Assembly: GCF_002127535.1 (NCBI RefSeq)
Contig: NZ_MUBJ01000004.1
Location: 182,924-246,923, forward strand
Direction: 5' to 3'
From: Xenorhabdus vietnamensis
GTDB taxonomy: Bacteria > Pseudomonadota > Gammaproteobacteria > Enterobacterales > Enterobacteriaceae
DNA length: 64,000 bases
Position numbers and translations under genes: made by a program. The notes below the pieces were generated by a model. That model was not told the origin of the DNA. It saw only the letters and a program-made list of their open reading frames with translations, and did not search any database. Shown one piece after another: positions 19,484-29,168 of this stretch (its first letter is position 1; each line of letters opens with the position of its first letter).

Positions 19484-20065
19484 ATGTTTTCACATAAAAA
19501 TAACTCAATCAAGGCATATTACACTGATGAATATATCAGGGTATATCAGGCTTTTTCCGATTCAATTGCTGATAGTACCATTAAGAATGGTACTTTTGTA
19601 TCCCCTCCTTTTAGCATGACTCGCATGACATGGATCAAACCCTCCTTTCTATGGATGATGTATCGATCAGGTTGGGCAAAAAAAGATGATGGACAGAAAA
19701 GAATTCTGGCAATTGACCTTACACATGAAGGATTTAAAGAAATTATTCAGCAAGGTGTGATTAGCCATTTTGATCCTAAATTTTTTGATTCAAAGAAAAC
19801 TTGGGAAGAGAAGGTGCAAAGCAGTGATGTTGTAATTCAATGGGATCCGGAGCGGGATATTTCCTTGAATAAGTTAGAACAAAGAACAATACAGATTGGT
19901 TTACGCAACAAAGCGGTAGAGAGCTATGTCAACCACTGGATTGTTAAGATTACTGATGTTACTGAACTGGCACATGAAATTCATGAATTAGTGAAAGATA
20001 ATAATTGGGATAAGGCCCTATCTTTGTTGCCAGAAGATAGGATATATTCAGGCAACAATCAATAA
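19484..20065 (+). CDS. DUF4291 family protein
   Basis: This 193-aa protein is recognised as DUF4291 by its blocks DEYIRVYQAFSDSIAD, MTWIKPSFLWMMYRSGWAKK, SHFDP, VQWDPERD and IQIGLRNKAVESYV. Its biochemical role is unknown. The start is ATG 19484, with AAGGA about 5 nt before it; a TTG 24 nt upstream lacks this. There is no membrane segment or signal peptide. It stands alone between flhBA and the fimbrial operon and has its own hairpin downstream. Confidence 0.88.
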   Translation: MFSHKNNSIKAYYTDEYIRVYQAFSDSIADSTIKNGTFVSPPFSMTRMTWIKPSFLWMMYRSGWAKKDDGQKRILAIDLTHEGFKEIIQQGVISHFDPKFFDSKKTWEEKVQSSDVVIQWDPERDISLNKLEQRTIQIGLRNKAVESYVNHWIVKITDVTELAHEIHELVKDNNWDKALSLLPEDRIYSGNNQ

Positions 20066-20072
20066 ATTATAA

Positions 20073-20100
20073 GTTACAGCGTAGTCAACGACGCTGTAAC
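20073..20100 (+). terminator. Hairpin after the DUF4291 gene
   Basis: GTTACAGCGT (20073-20082) pairs fully with ACGCTGTAAC (20091-20100) around an 8-nt loop, 8 nt after the stop. No U tract follows, so it may be a weak terminator. Confidence 0.6.
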
Positions 20101-21107
20101 ACCATTAAGAATCGTTATGCAATGGAAAATAAAAAAATAATAAAGTATGTATTTATTATATGAATACATGTAGTGATAATTTGTTATTTAATTCAGAATA
20201 TTATCTTGATAGAGATAAGGCTATAGTTTATTTTAATAAAAATGGAAAAATATTTTATAGGTGTTTTTAACTAAAAATTAAATCATAAATAAATTTTTTA
20301 TTAACTGTTTTGTGTAATCAATATTTTCATTTTTCGGTTCTCATAAAAATGGGGTAATTACTGAGTTGGAGTTAGAGTAATAATGTAATTTCTGGAAATT
20401 TAAAGCCTCTAGAATGGTGTTGTGCATAAACTCGATAACTCTCTTGAGTGATGTTCACATGAATTTTAAAATTAGTTAATTGCTCATTATATAAACTAAA
20501 ATCAAGAATATTGAGTGATTGACAGTATATAACGATCGAAATTAGAATTTTAATAGTTTTTACCTATCGATTGTTGCTAATAAATAGTTAATAACAATTT
20601 TAATGACAATATGAGTTAGTGTATCTTGCCTCCTTTGATAATAGAGATTTTATTGTTTTAGTTCATAGGATGAGTTTATATAAGTCAAATTTATATAATA
20701 ATATCTGGCATGGAGGCTGTGCTTATGTTTTTTCTAGATACGGATATTCTTCTCTGTAGTTTTCATACAACATTTCCATAACAAAATGAATGGCATTTAA
20801 TCAAAAAATGCTTTTGTGATTTTATACATATATAAGCGTATATATAGCTGTATGAATTGATGGGAAAATAATAGAAATTATCGAGCTGATATTTGGATAA
20901 GATATGTATAGAGATAAATGCATATCTCAATTTTATTTCTATCATTGAAAGTGTATTTATTAAGGGAGAATAATGTAAAGGATTATATTTATTAAATAGA
21001 ATTAATTAAATTTTTTAATATTAATTTATTGATGTTTTATGGATTTTTAATCGAAAAATATTATCATTTCGATGAGTTTTGCACACATAATATAAATGGA
21101 ATAAAGA
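20101..21107. other. 1-kb AT-rich gap upstream of the fimbrial operon
   Basis: No gene is supported here. The DNA is strongly AT-rich, which would suit H-NS silencing. It must contain the fimbrial promoter, but I could not single one out. I looked for an inverted-repeat pair that could frame a phase-variable promoter and saw none. Confidence 0.6.
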
Positions 21108-21662
21108 ATGAAGTTATTAATAAAATCGGCTGTTACTGCGGTGATTTGGGGGTCTATGATTGTTTCTGCATTTGCTATTAGTAATACTGGCAATATTACC
21201 TTTACTGGCAAAGTGACTAAAGGAACATGTTCTTCTGCGGTAGCGAGTGATTCTGGTAATGTCACTATGCCTGACGTCGGTATAGGGGATTTTACAAGTA
21301 AGGGTGACACTAAAGGTGATAGAGATTTTCAAATTATGCTGAATAAGTGTAGTGTCAATCCATCGGGTAATTCTTCAGTAAAAATCAAATTTACTGGTGA
21401 CTCAGATACAGATAATTCAAAGGTGCTGAGGAATAGAGCATCGAGTTCTCCCGCAGTTGGTGTTGGTATTGGCATTTATAATAAATTAGCGGGATCGCAA
21501 ATTGAAATAGGAGGTTCACCTGTGGAAGTTGCCACGTTAACTTCTAAAGAGACCAGTAAGGAATTAAAATTTATTGCTAAGTATGTGGCGACAAAAGATA
21601 AAGCCGATATTAAACCTGGTCCAGTGCGAGCTAATGCGAATTTTACAATAGAGTACGACTAA
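21108..21662 (+). CDS. Type 1-like fimbrial major subunit
   Basis: This 184-aa secreted pilin has a signal peptide of about 23 residues ending SAFA. The mature protein shows the FimA-family layout: N-terminal donor strand with GNITFTGKV, a disulfide Cys pair (GTCSS and LNKCSV), and the C-terminal beta-zipper NANFTIEYD with penultimate Tyr. It should be assembled by the chaperone and usher encoded next. It is the only obvious rod subunit in the operon. Confidence 0.9.
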   Translation: MKLLIKSAVTAVIWGSMIVSAFAISNTGNITFTGKVTKGTCSSAVASDSGNVTMPDVGIGDFTSKGDTKGDRDFQIMLNKCSVNPSGNSSVKIKFTGDSDTDNSKVLRNRASSSPAVGVGIGIYNKLAGSQIEIGGSPVEVATLTSKETSKELKFIAKYVATKDKADIKPGPVRANANFTIEYD

Positions 21663-21766
21663 TTCTAATTCCTTACATTTTCATTTTTTTATTGCATCTG
21701 TGATATTTCCACTGTTTTTGGTGGGAATATCCCTTATTTTTAATTTATGTAGGGATGGATATCGTT

Positions 21767-22474
21767 ATGTCAAAATATTTTTTGATCGGGTTGTTATTTT
21801 CTCTGCCTGTTTTTCTTGCCGCTCCCGTCCACGCTGGGATATCACTCAGTAATACTCGGGTGGTCTATGAAGCCTCTCAACGTGAAGTAACCATTTCCGT
21901 CATCAATGACAGTAAAGAAAATGTTTATCTTATGCAGTCTTGGGTAGATATGTTTACTCCAACGGCTGAATCTTCTGGTCAAAAAGCACCATTTTTAGTA
22001 ACTCCCCCTTTGTTTCGTTTAGATGGTGAGCAAGAAAACCGTCTGCGAATTATTTTGACGAATGACACATTACCTCGAGATCGTGAATCTATCTTTTGGC
22101 TTAATGTTAAGGCCATTCCTGCCCTGAGCGAAAATAAAGAAAATCTCTTGTTGATATCGCTGAAGAATCGGATAAAACTTTTTTATCGTCCGGAGGGATT
22201 GACAGAGCAACTTGCTGCTAATGCTTATCAACAACTCACTTTTTCCCAGAAAGCGGGACAATTGGTGGTGAAAAATCCAACGCCTTTTTATATCTCTTTT
22301 TATGACATTAAGCTAGGGAGCAGTTCAATACCGGAAGCTGGCATGGTAGCACCGTTTAGCCATCAGCAATGGGGGTTACCCACAGGTTCTGGCAATACCA
22401 TTACTTGGAGAGCCATCAATGATTATGGTGGCATCACTGAGCCTCAATACCAAACATTATCATCCATACAATAA
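21767..22474 (+). CDS. Periplasmic fimbrial chaperone
   Basis: This ~235-aa PapD/FimC-family chaperone has a signal peptide ending VHA. Its Ig-like domains carry the hallmarks GISLSNTRVVYEASQREVTISV, FRLDGEQENRLRI and FWLNVKAIP, and RIKLFYRP near the end of domain 1. It donates a beta strand to pilins in the periplasm. I prefer ATG 21767; another ATG four codons earlier (21755) would place AGGG only 1 nt from the start. It lies between subunit and usher. Confidence 0.94.
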   Translation: MSKYFLIGLLFSLPVFLAAPVHAGISLSNTRVVYEASQREVTISVINDSKENVYLMQSWVDMFTPTAESSGQKAPFLVTPPLFRLDGEQENRLRIILTNDTLPRDRESIFWLNVKAIPALSENKENLLLISLKNRIKLFYRPEGLTEQLAANAYQQLTFSQKAGQLVVKNPTPFYISFYDIKLGSSSIPEAGMVAPFSHQQWGLPTGSGNTITWRAINDYGGITEPQYQTLSSIQ

Positions 22475-22501
22475 CCTATCAGTCAGAAGATATTTGGTGT
22501 C

Positions 22502-24997
22502 ATGAGTTTGATTATTCCTACTGTCTGTAAACGGCTAGCGTTGTTGATGATAGCAACAGGGTTCCTGCCTACTGTTGGGTATGCCCGTGAATACTTTGAC
22601 ACCAATGCGCTGGAAATTCATGATCCGTCTGCCCCGCCCCCCGATTTAAGTTATTTTGCAGAAAAAGGGGGCAGTGCGCCAGGAACATACAGGGTTGTTA
22701 TCCGTGTCAATGATCAGGACAAAGGTACACAGGATATCCAGTTTGTGGTGGGAGCCAAAAAAAAGCTTCAACCCGTCTTATCGGTTCAGCAATTGGTTGA
22801 CTGGGGAGTCAATATATCTGCTTTTGCTGGTTTGAATTCAGAATATCAACTTTCTAATTTATCTGATTTTATTCCTTATTCCAGTGCATCATTACAACTG
22901 GGCCAACAAACTTTGCTGATCACTATTCCTCAGGCAGAAATGACAACAGCAGCCCGTGGTGCAATTGATTCATCGCTTTGGCAGCAAGGGGAATCAGCAT
23001 TATGGGCTAGTTATGACCTCAGTGGTGTTGACACTCGAGATAAAAGCGGCTCTGGTACAAATAATCTCTATATGAATTTACGTAGTGGGCTGAATTGGGA
23101 AAGCTGGCGCTTACGGAATTATTCCACCTACTATCGAAACTTCGGCAGAAATAGTGGCGATAAAGCACATTGGGAAAATCTGAGTACATATTTGCAACGT
23201 GGTATTCATTCTCTAAAAAGCCAGCTCGTGATTGGTGAGACTAATACACGGGGAGAGCTGTTTAGTGGATTTGCCTTTCGAGGTGTCACTCTGACATCGG
23301 ATGATAACATGCTACCGGATAGTCAGCGGGGCTTTGCTCCGGTAGTGAGGGGGATAGCAGAAAGTAATGCTCAGCTCACTATTCGTCAAAACGGGTACAT
23401 TATTTATCAGACCAATGTTCCACCTGGGGCTTTTGTGATTGATGACCTTTATCCTATATCTTCCGGGGGAAGTCTGGATGTGGTTATTCGGGAAGCTGAT
23501 GGTCGTGAACGCCACTTTGTTCAACCATTTTCATCAATTCCCGTTATGTTGAGGGAAGGGCAATTCAAATACAGCTTTACGGTGGGTGAATACCGCAATT
23601 CAAACACAGATGCCGATCAACCAATCTTTATGCAAAGTGAGGTTTATTATGGCCTGCCATATGCAACAACTATGTATGGCGGTATGCTGTTGTCTCCAAA
23701 TTATCAGGCGTATGCAGCTGGTGTAGGATACAGTTTTGGTCACTGGGGATCTTTGGCATTTGATATCACACAATCACAGTCTGATATTATCAATAAAGGT
23801 CAACAACGAGGTTGGGTCTATCGGGCACAGTATGCTAAAGATTTCGAACAGACTGGCACTAATCTGTCTTTGACCAGTTATTATTACCCTTCACCATATT
23901 TTTATGATTTTCAGAATGTTAATGACAGAGCGACGTATAATGAGCAGTCATATCTCAATAAACATAAATTTCAGTTCACACTGAACCAAAGTTTGTCGGA
24001 TTATGGCAGTCTCTATTTTTCCGGTTACTTGCAGAACAATTGGGGAAGCAGAGGCACTACCCGCAGTTTGAATGTCGGGTACAGCGTGAATTATTCCAAT
24101 ATCCATTACTCGCTGAATTACACCCAAAATATGAGTTCAGGCAACTCAATGGCCGATAATCAACTGGCATTCAATGTACAGATTCCCCTCGATCGCTGGC
24201 AGACAAATAGTTGGGCGACTTATAGTATCAATCATAATCGTAGGGGCGATATCAACCAATCGGTTGGATTGAGTGGCATGGCCTTAGGTAAATTGAATTA
24301 CTCTCTGCAACAGAGCCACAGTAATAGCGGCCAGGGCACTAGCAGTAATATAAACCTTAACTATAAAGCGCGTTATGGTGTGTTGTCTGGCGGATACCAC
24401 TACAGTGATGATTCACAGCAGGTTAGTTATGGTTTTAGAGGGGGTGTTGTTGCCCATCGTCATGGCTTGACTTGGTCGCAACCGCTGGGTGAAACCATTG
24501 TTTTGGTCAAAGCGTCTGGAGCTGCTGGCGTTAAAGTTACTGGCTATAGTGGTATTGAAACTGATGGACAGGGCCATGCGGTATTACCTTATGCCAGTCC
24601 TTATCACCGTAATCGTGTTGCCTTATCACCGGATTCTTTTGGGGAGGGGGTGGACATAGAGTCTAATACCCAGACTGTTATTCCAACACAGGGAGCCATG
24701 GTCGTGGCTGACTTCCAAACACGGATCGGTCGCCGGGTATTATTTAATTTAACTCATCAGGGCAAATCTATTCCTTTTGGCGCAATAGCTACCTTGAATG
24801 AAGAAAATACATCCCATTCCTTTATTGCAAATCAGAGCATTGTTGGCAATGGGGGAGAAGTTTATTTCGGAGGTGTTCCAGAACAAGGCCAATTATTTGT
24901 CCAATGGGGGAGTGGTCAGTTTGAACAATGTAAAATGCATTTTATGTTGCCAAAAAGTGAAGCTGTGGTGATTTCGATACATGAAAATTGTCAGTGA
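22502..24997 (+). CDS. Outer-membrane fimbrial usher
   Basis: This 831-aa FimD/PapC-family usher exports and assembles pilins at the outer membrane. A signal peptide of about 28 residues ends YARE. The N-terminal periplasmic domain has FDTNALEI, followed by a 24-strand beta-barrel (about 150-660) interrupted by the plug domain. Two C-terminal domains end in a Cys pair (EQCKMHF and HENCQ). Length fits the family (800-880). The operon order subunit-chaperone-usher-adhesin is the minimal functional set. Confidence 0.95.
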   Translation: MSLIIPTVCKRLALLMIATGFLPTVGYAREYFDTNALEIHDPSAPPPDLSYFAEKGGSAPGTYRVVIRVNDQDKGTQDIQFVVGAKKKLQPVLSVQQLVDWGVNISAFAGLNSEYQLSNLSDFIPYSSASLQLGQQTLLITIPQAEMTTAARGAIDSSLWQQGESALWASYDLSGVDTRDKSGSGTNNLYMNLRSGLNWESWRLRNYSTYYRNFGRNSGDKAHWENLSTYLQRGIHSLKSQLVIGETNTRGELFSGFAFRGVTLTSDDNMLPDSQRGFAPVVRGIAESNAQLTIRQNGYIIYQTNVPPGAFVIDDLYPISSGGSLDVVIREADGRERHFVQPFSSIPVMLREGQFKYSFTVGEYRNSNTDADQPIFMQSEVYYGLPYATTMYGGMLLSPNYQAYAAGVGYSFGHWGSLAFDITQSQSDIINKGQQRGWVYRAQYAKDFEQTGTNLSLTSYYYPSPYFYDFQNVNDRATYNEQSYLNKHKFQFTLNQSLSDYGSLYFSGYLQNNWGSRGTTRSLNVGYSVNYSNIHYSLNYTQNMSSGNSMADNQLAFNVQIPLDRWQTNSWATYSINHNRRGDINQSVGLSGMALGKLNYSLQQSHSNSGQGTSSNINLNYKARYGVLSGGYHYSDDSQQVSYGFRGGVVAHRHGLTWSQPLGETIVLVKASGAAGVKVTGYSGIETDGQGHAVLPYASPYHRNRVALSPDSFGEGVDIESNTQTVIPTQGAMVVADFQTRIGRRVLFNLTHQGKSIPFGAIATLNEENTSHSFIANQSIVGNGGEVYFGGVPEQGQLFVQWGSGQFEQCKMHFMLPKSEAVVISIHENCQ

Positions 24998-25097
24998 TGG
25001 CAGGAGGCAATCATATTTTTGTGTTAACCATTTTTTGTGTCAACAATGGTGACATAACAATAAGTGACAGAATTAATATTAATATAAGGAATGGCTG

Positions 25098-26096
25098 ATG
25101 AAAGTATTTATTTATCCATGGTTACTGCTGGCTTCTATGTTTTTTATTTCTGGTAAAGTGTATGCTGATTGTTCTGGAAGCGATGAAACATTGCCTCAAT
25201 ATGAGGGCTCTATCCCTATACATGCCCCTTTTCTTTTGCGAGTCAATGAGATAGTCATAAATACTAGTAAGGCAATAACATGTGTAAATCTACCAACAGG
25301 AATTACAGATATAGCTGTTGGTATAAAATCCTATGGGATAGATTCGGGAAAAACTACTGAAAACCGTAAAATTTTTAAACTGGGCAATAGTGGTCTTGGA
25401 TATACCGTTAGAGGTACACATAATGGCAGAGGAAATCGAAAATATATAACGGGTAGGGAGGAAATTTCTGGCCAAAATACCCGGAAGATTTATTCTGTAA
25501 AAGTACAACGAAATGGTTCTGCTAATTTGCAGTTGGAACTCAAATTTGATTTTTACAAGATTGGTCCAATAATTCCAGGTAATTATACTTCCCAGTTATT
25601 GGGAGCTGTCGTTATTGCACCGAATCATGGAGGGGAGAAGCAAGAATTTAAATTTACCACAAGCATGATAACAATTAATACACGATCGTGCTCCATTAAT
25701 GACAGCAATATTCAAGTCTCATTAGACTCGATCACACGAATGCAGTTACCCCGAATTGGTTCCACCGCAGCGGAAAAAGCATTTGATATACCTCTAAATT
25801 GCGACGCACGCATTAAAGTTAACATGCTTTTGCTGGCAGGTTCTCAAGGAGCTTATGACTTCCAAAAGGGGATTATCAAACTTAATCCTAATGCCAATGC
25901 GGCTGGTGGTATTGGTATTCAAATTTTGGATGGTAAGAAGTCAACCCCTATTCCTCTTAGTAAAAAAATTGAGTATATCGAAACTATAACAGAAGGACCT
26001 GTCAATATTCCTTTAAAAGCGCGTTATTATCGGTATGGCAACGTTAAGGAAGGGATAATTAATGCGACAGCGACATTTACCATGAGTTATGAGTAA
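25098..26096 (+). CDS. Two-domain fimbrial tip adhesin
   Basis: This 332-aa secreted protein has a signal peptide ending VYA. An N-terminal domain (about 25-195) resembles a receptor-binding lectin domain and contains Cys pairs. A C-terminal pilin domain (about 200-332) begins at TRSCSIND, has a second Cys in PLNCDARI, and ends ATATFTMSYE, the donor-strand-accepting signature. This arrangement is that of FimH-type tip adhesins. The N-terminal domain is not close to one I recognise, so its receptor is unknown. It is the last gene of the fimbrial operon. Confidence 0.85.
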   Translation: MKVFIYPWLLLASMFFISGKVYADCSGSDETLPQYEGSIPIHAPFLLRVNEIVINTSKAITCVNLPTGITDIAVGIKSYGIDSGKTTENRKIFKLGNSGLGYTVRGTHNGRGNRKYITGREEISGQNTRKIYSVKVQRNGSANLQLELKFDFYKIGPIIPGNYTSQLLGAVVIAPNHGGEKQEFKFTTSMITINTRSCSINDSNIQVSLDSITRMQLPRIGSTAAEKAFDIPLNCDARIKVNMLLLAGSQGAYDFQKGIIKLNPNANAAGGIGIQILDGKKSTPIPLSKKIEYIETITEGPVNIPLKARYYRYGNVKEGIINATATFTMSYE

Positions 26097-26144
26097 TATC
26101 GATCTTAATTTATAATTGAAATTGAAATTCTATCTACAAATAGG

Positions 26145-26175
26145 GTTACATACTTGTTTTCAAAGAGTGTGTAAC
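26145..26175 (+). terminator. Hairpin after the fimbrial operon
   Basis: GTTACATACT (26145-26154) pairs with AGTGTGTAAC (26166-26175), ten pairs including one G-U. The remaining gap to flgN (26176-26461) is AT-rich without a gene. It has one further long-loop inverted repeat, ACAGACC/GGTCTGT (26392-26430), which could terminate flgN transcripts from the other side. Confidence 0.55.
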
Positions 26176-26461
26176 TATAAAGTGTTTCATTTTGAAAAAC
26201 CAAGCCCGAAACAATAATTTTATCTTCTGTCAGAAATCCATTTATTTCATAACAAAAATTATTATTATATTGTTTTAAATAAAATTTATTTTTATCTATG
26301 ATTTTTTGAATAAATTCAAAATGTGATATTAAAAAATAGTGTAATGAGAATCATTATTTTTTGTGACGGAGGATAATATAAACATACAGAAACAGACCCC
26401 TTATCATTACCTATAAACCAAGAGGTCTGTAAAGATTACTACTTAAGCAGTAAACAAATAA

Positions 26462-26902
26462 TCAAACGCTGATCTTGTGGCCTGATAACGCTGAATTATG
26501 ACGGGCTTGTCCATCAGCACCATAAAGAGAAGGGCTGTGGTGACTTTTCAGAAAAGCAATTGCTTTACTGTTCAACTCAATATGTTGATCCAGCAAAAAT
26601 CCGTTATGCGAATTTAAATCATGGATACGTTCAATAGTTTGGCTAATCTGACTCCATAATACTGCCAATCTTTCATAGTCAGCATATGGTGCATTTATTT
26701 TCAGCGTTTCATTTAATTGCTGGCGTTTTCGTTCAGCATGATCAAGTGCCGAAAGCAAAAATGTTTTTTGTTCCGTCACACGATGTAAATGATTCGCCTC
26801 AATAAAACCTTCGCTCAATATGCGCTGTTCTTCTGCCATAGTTTGCGAAAGCGAATTTAAGTATGCGCTCTGCTGTTCAAGCAAGAGTTGAAGTTCTTTC
26901 AT
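26462..26902 (-). CDS. flgN: Flagellar export chaperone FlgN
   Basis: This 146-aa helical protein is the cytoplasmic chaperone for the hook-filament junction proteins FlgK and FlgL, both encoded in this window. It is all alpha with heptad-like helices through residue ~110 and a polar C-terminal tail that binds its clients. It lies 26 nt after flgM on the same strand and shares flgM's sigma-28 promoter. Length fits FlgN (138-150). Confidence 0.92.
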   Translation of the reverse strand: MKELQLLLEQQSAYLNSLSQTMAEEQRILSEGFIEANHLHRVTEQKTFLLSALDHAERKRQQLNETLKINAPYADYERLAVLWSQISQTIERIHDLNSHNGFLLDQHIELNSKAIAFLKSHHSPSLYGADGQARHNSALSGHKISV

Positions 26903-26928
26903 TTACGGCTCTTTATGATTTTAATGGT

Positions 26929-27228
26929 TTACTTATCATATTCCATGTTTTCAAGGGCCTCCCTGAATAGGGCATCAGCAATTTTACCGCTGTCCATCGT
27001 CAGTGTTCCCTTTGCAATGGCTTCTTTCAATTGTTGCACTTTCTGGATATTAATATCCTGGCTACTTGGCTGGACGAGCTTTTTCTGCGCTTCGCTCAGC
27101 TTGACTTGTGTATCGGCGCTTTTTTCGGCGACAGCCACAGTTCTGCGAGCGCCCTGAGCACCTTCATTGGCATTGCGTTGCTGCAAAGCTGCAATGGCCA
27201 GTAGAGGTTGAGTGCGTTCAATACTCAT
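26929..27228 (-). CDS. flgM: Anti-sigma-28 factor FlgM
   Basis: This 99-aa protein inhibits FliA until it is exported through the finished hook. The disordered N-terminal half (SIERTQPLLAIAALQQRN) and the C-terminal sigma-binding helices (about 60-95, ending ALFREALENMEYDK) match FlgM in order and length. AAAGGAT precedes the ATG by 7 nt. A sigma-28 promoter lies about 90 bp upstream, so FlgM production is under feedback from the factor it inhibits, in addition to readthrough from flgA. Confidence 0.95.
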   Translation of the reverse strand: MSIERTQPLLAIAALQQRNANEGAQGARRTVAVAEKSADTQVKLSEAQKKLVQPSSQDINIQKVQQLKEAIAKGTLTMDSGKIADALFREALENMEYDK

Positions 27229-27318
27229 AATCGTAATCCTTTAATCAGGCATTATTTATTTGTCTTAGGTAGCAGGCGATATACCGCTGGCATGCCTGTA
27301 AATCATGGTCTGTTGGTT

Positions 27319-27345
27319 ATATCGGCTTGTAAAAATAAAACTTTA
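27319..27345 (-). promoter_or_regulatory. Sigma-28 promoter for flgMN
   Basis: Read on the minus strand, TAAAGTTT (complement of 27338-27345), an 11-bp spacer and GCCGATAT (complement of 27319-27326) match the FliA consensus at 15 of 16 positions. It lies in the flgA-flgM gap, as in Salmonella. Confidence 0.93.
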
Positions 27346-27350
27346 GCCAT

Positions 27351-28022
27351 TTATAACATCATTTTTACACTGCCATTTTCCTGAGCTTTTCCAATAATAA
27401 CCTGTCCGGAGTTCAGGCGGACACGGATATTATCAAAACTCGCGGCGTTGTTAATCGCTTTTCCTTCGTAACGCACCTGAAAATGATGTCCATCTACGGT
27501 GACGACCACATTTTGTCCAGCTTTAATCGCCCATGGACGCCGAATCATGTTGCGTGTGATGAATTGTCCGGCAGGTATGTTGCGGATCGCAATACCATTT
27601 TGTATGGCCTTTCTGTTACGGATTATGTCGTTTGGCAGCTTATCTGAAGATCCTGTTTTTACTTGAAAATCTTTTTCTGTCAGGGCCGTATTGCGATTAA
27701 TGGCTCGCTTAGAAACCAAATAAGGGCCAGTAACATTGACATACGCCTGAATAAAACGGCGTTGCTGTCCACAAGTCACAGGAACGGAAAGGTTACCCCA
27801 ATTTTTGTTGCCAATTGACGGTTGTATTTCAGGAAGTTCACAAGTCGGCCATTGTTGTTCAGGCGTTTTGATTTCCACTGAGACTTTATGGCCCGGTGTG
27901 TGATGAATCTGCCTGAAATGGTCAGTTATCAATTGCGGTAAGCTATTCCCCCAAGCCAAGGAACTACAAAAAAATAGATTAAGGAAAAAAGCAAATAACC
28001 CGATAAATTTTAATGCAGGCAT
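27351..28022 (-). CDS. flgA: P-ring assembly chaperone FlgA
   Basis: This 223-aa periplasmic protein helps FlgI assemble into the P ring. A Sec signal peptide of about 25 residues ends SSLAWG. The C-terminal SAF domain includes KRAINRNTALTEKDF and RNIPAGQFITRNMI. Length fits E. coli FlgA (219). It is transcribed leftward, divergent from flgB, and shares the control region with the FlhDC box; flgM and flgN follow downstream. Confidence 0.94.
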   Translation of the reverse strand: MPALKFIGLFAFFLNLFFCSSLAWGNSLPQLITDHFRQIHHTPGHKVSVEIKTPEQQWPTCELPEIQPSIGNKNWGNLSVPVTCGQQRRFIQAYVNVTGPYLVSKRAINRNTALTEKDFQVKTGSSDKLPNDIIRNRKAIQNGIAIRNIPAGQFITRNMIRRPWAIKAGQNVVVTVDGHHFQVRYEGKAINNAASFDNIRVRLNSGQVIIGKAQENGSVKMML

Positions 28023-28114
28023 TTCACCACCTTAATCTCATTAGCGAACCATGATTTCAAAAAATATTCAGCACCTGTTGGATGTTAATAGTGTAACGCG
28101 ATTGATTATTCGTT

Positions 28115-28157
28115 AATGAGATAAATAGCAATTCAATTTGTTTCTATTCTTCGAATT
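28115..28157 (+). promoter_or_regulatory. Candidate FlhD4C2 box between flgA and flgB
   Basis: AATGAGATAAATAGCA (28115-28130) matches the FlhDC half-site consensus AATGGCAGAAATAGCG at 12 of 16 positions. After 11 bp, a weaker inverted half-site TTCTATTCTTCGAATT (28142-28157) follows, with 9 of 16 matching. The spacing fits the known 10-12 bp. The site lies between divergent flgA and flgB, where FlhDC activates both operons in enterics. A -10-like TATAGA at 28305-28310 precedes flgB. Confidence 0.65.
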
Positions 28158-28328
28158 ACCTTTTTCTTCTGCGTTTATTCTGTTAGCTGCTTGGAGCTTA
28201 TACCCCGCAGCTTTCATGTGGAATTAGCAAGTTGATACATTGTGTTTGCATGAATGATGAAAAGAAGGTGATAAGTTCTTGATGCATGATTGGGGGCTAC
28301 CCCTATAGAACATATCTGAGGGAGGAAT

Positions 28329-28745
28329 ATGCTCGATAAATTAGATGCTGCTTTTCAATTTCGACAAGAAGCGTTGGCACTCCGCAGCCAGCGGCAGGAA
28401 ATTTTGTCTGCCAATATTGCCAATGCAGATACCCCTGGCTATCAGGCGCGTGATATCGATTTTGCTGCTCAACTGAACAAGGTAATGGCACATGGTCATG
28501 TATCTGGGAATGGAATTGAGCTAACTCTGACTTCCGATCGACATATTCCCGGTCAGTATGAAAAAGGTTTGGAGATGGATCTGCTATATCGGGTGCCATT
28601 CCAGACAGCCATGGATGGAAATACCGTTGACATGGATATGGAACGTAGCAATTTCGCAGATAACAGCCTGAAATATCAGGCCGAACTTACCATGATGAAT
28701 GCGCAAATTAAAAGCATGATGTCAGTTCTACAGTCACAAGGATAA
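28329..28745 (+). CDS. flgB: Proximal rod protein FlgB
   Basis: This 138-aa protein is identical in length to E. coli FlgB. The N-terminal rod/hook motif contains [24 protein letters not shown], and a C-terminal helix (about 105-138) closes the coiled-coil core. Exported by the flagellar type III apparatus, it forms the rod section next to the MS ring. It is first in the flgBCDEFGHIJ operon, with GGAGG about 6 nt before the ATG, and flgC follows after 5 nt. Confidence 0.96.
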   Translation: MLDKLDAAFQFRQEALALRSQRQEILSANIANADTPGYQARDIDFAAQLNKVMAHGHVSGNGIELTLTSDRHIPGQYEKGLEMDLLYRVPFQTAMDGNTVDMDMERSNFADNSLKYQAELTMMNAQIKSMMSVLQSQG

Positions 28746-28750
28746 CGGGA

Positions 28751-29155
28751 ATGTCTCTACTCAGTGTTTTTGAGATTGCCAGCTCTGCGCTCACCGCTCA
28801 GTCTCAGCGACTGAACGTCAGCGCCAGCAATATGGCGAATGCCGATAGTATCGTAGGGCCGGATGGCGAACCCTATCGCGCCAAGCAAGTGGTTTTCCGT
28901 GTTGCTGCGCCAGCAGGACAGGAAATAGGCGGTGTTCGTGTCAGCGAAGTAGTGGATGATCCCACGCCTTTCCGCCTCGAATACCAGCCGGGCAATCCGC
29001 TGGCCGACGAAAAAGGCTATGTGCGTATGCCGAATGTGGATGTTGTCGGGGAAATGGTTAATACCATCTCTGCTTCCCGCAGCTATCAGGCGAATGTTGA
29101 AGTATTGAACACCACTAAGTCCATCATGTTGAAAACGCTGACTCTGGGTCAGTGA
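28751..29155 (+). CDS. flgC: Proximal rod protein FlgC
   Basis: This 134-aa rod protein matches E. coli FlgC in length. The N-terminal segment [14 protein letters not shown] is the flagellar rod motif, and the C-terminal [21 protein letters not shown] is the family signature. It is exported and stacks on FlgB in the periplasmic rod. It lies 5 nt after flgB and 13 nt before flgD. Confidence 0.96.
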   Translation: MSLLSVFEIASSALTAQSQRLNVSASNMANADSIVGPDGEPYRAKQVVFRVAAPAGQEIGGVRVSEVVDDPTPFRLEYQPGNPLADEKGYVRMPNVDVVGEMVNTISASRSYQANVEVLNTTKSIMLKTLTLGQ

Positions 29156-29168
29156 CAGGAATTCCACT

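Noticed and set aside
20101-21107. Possible invertible promoter for the fimbrial operon
   Set aside because: I found no paired inverted repeats framing a promoter; the recombinase at 14.7 kb is not adjacent.
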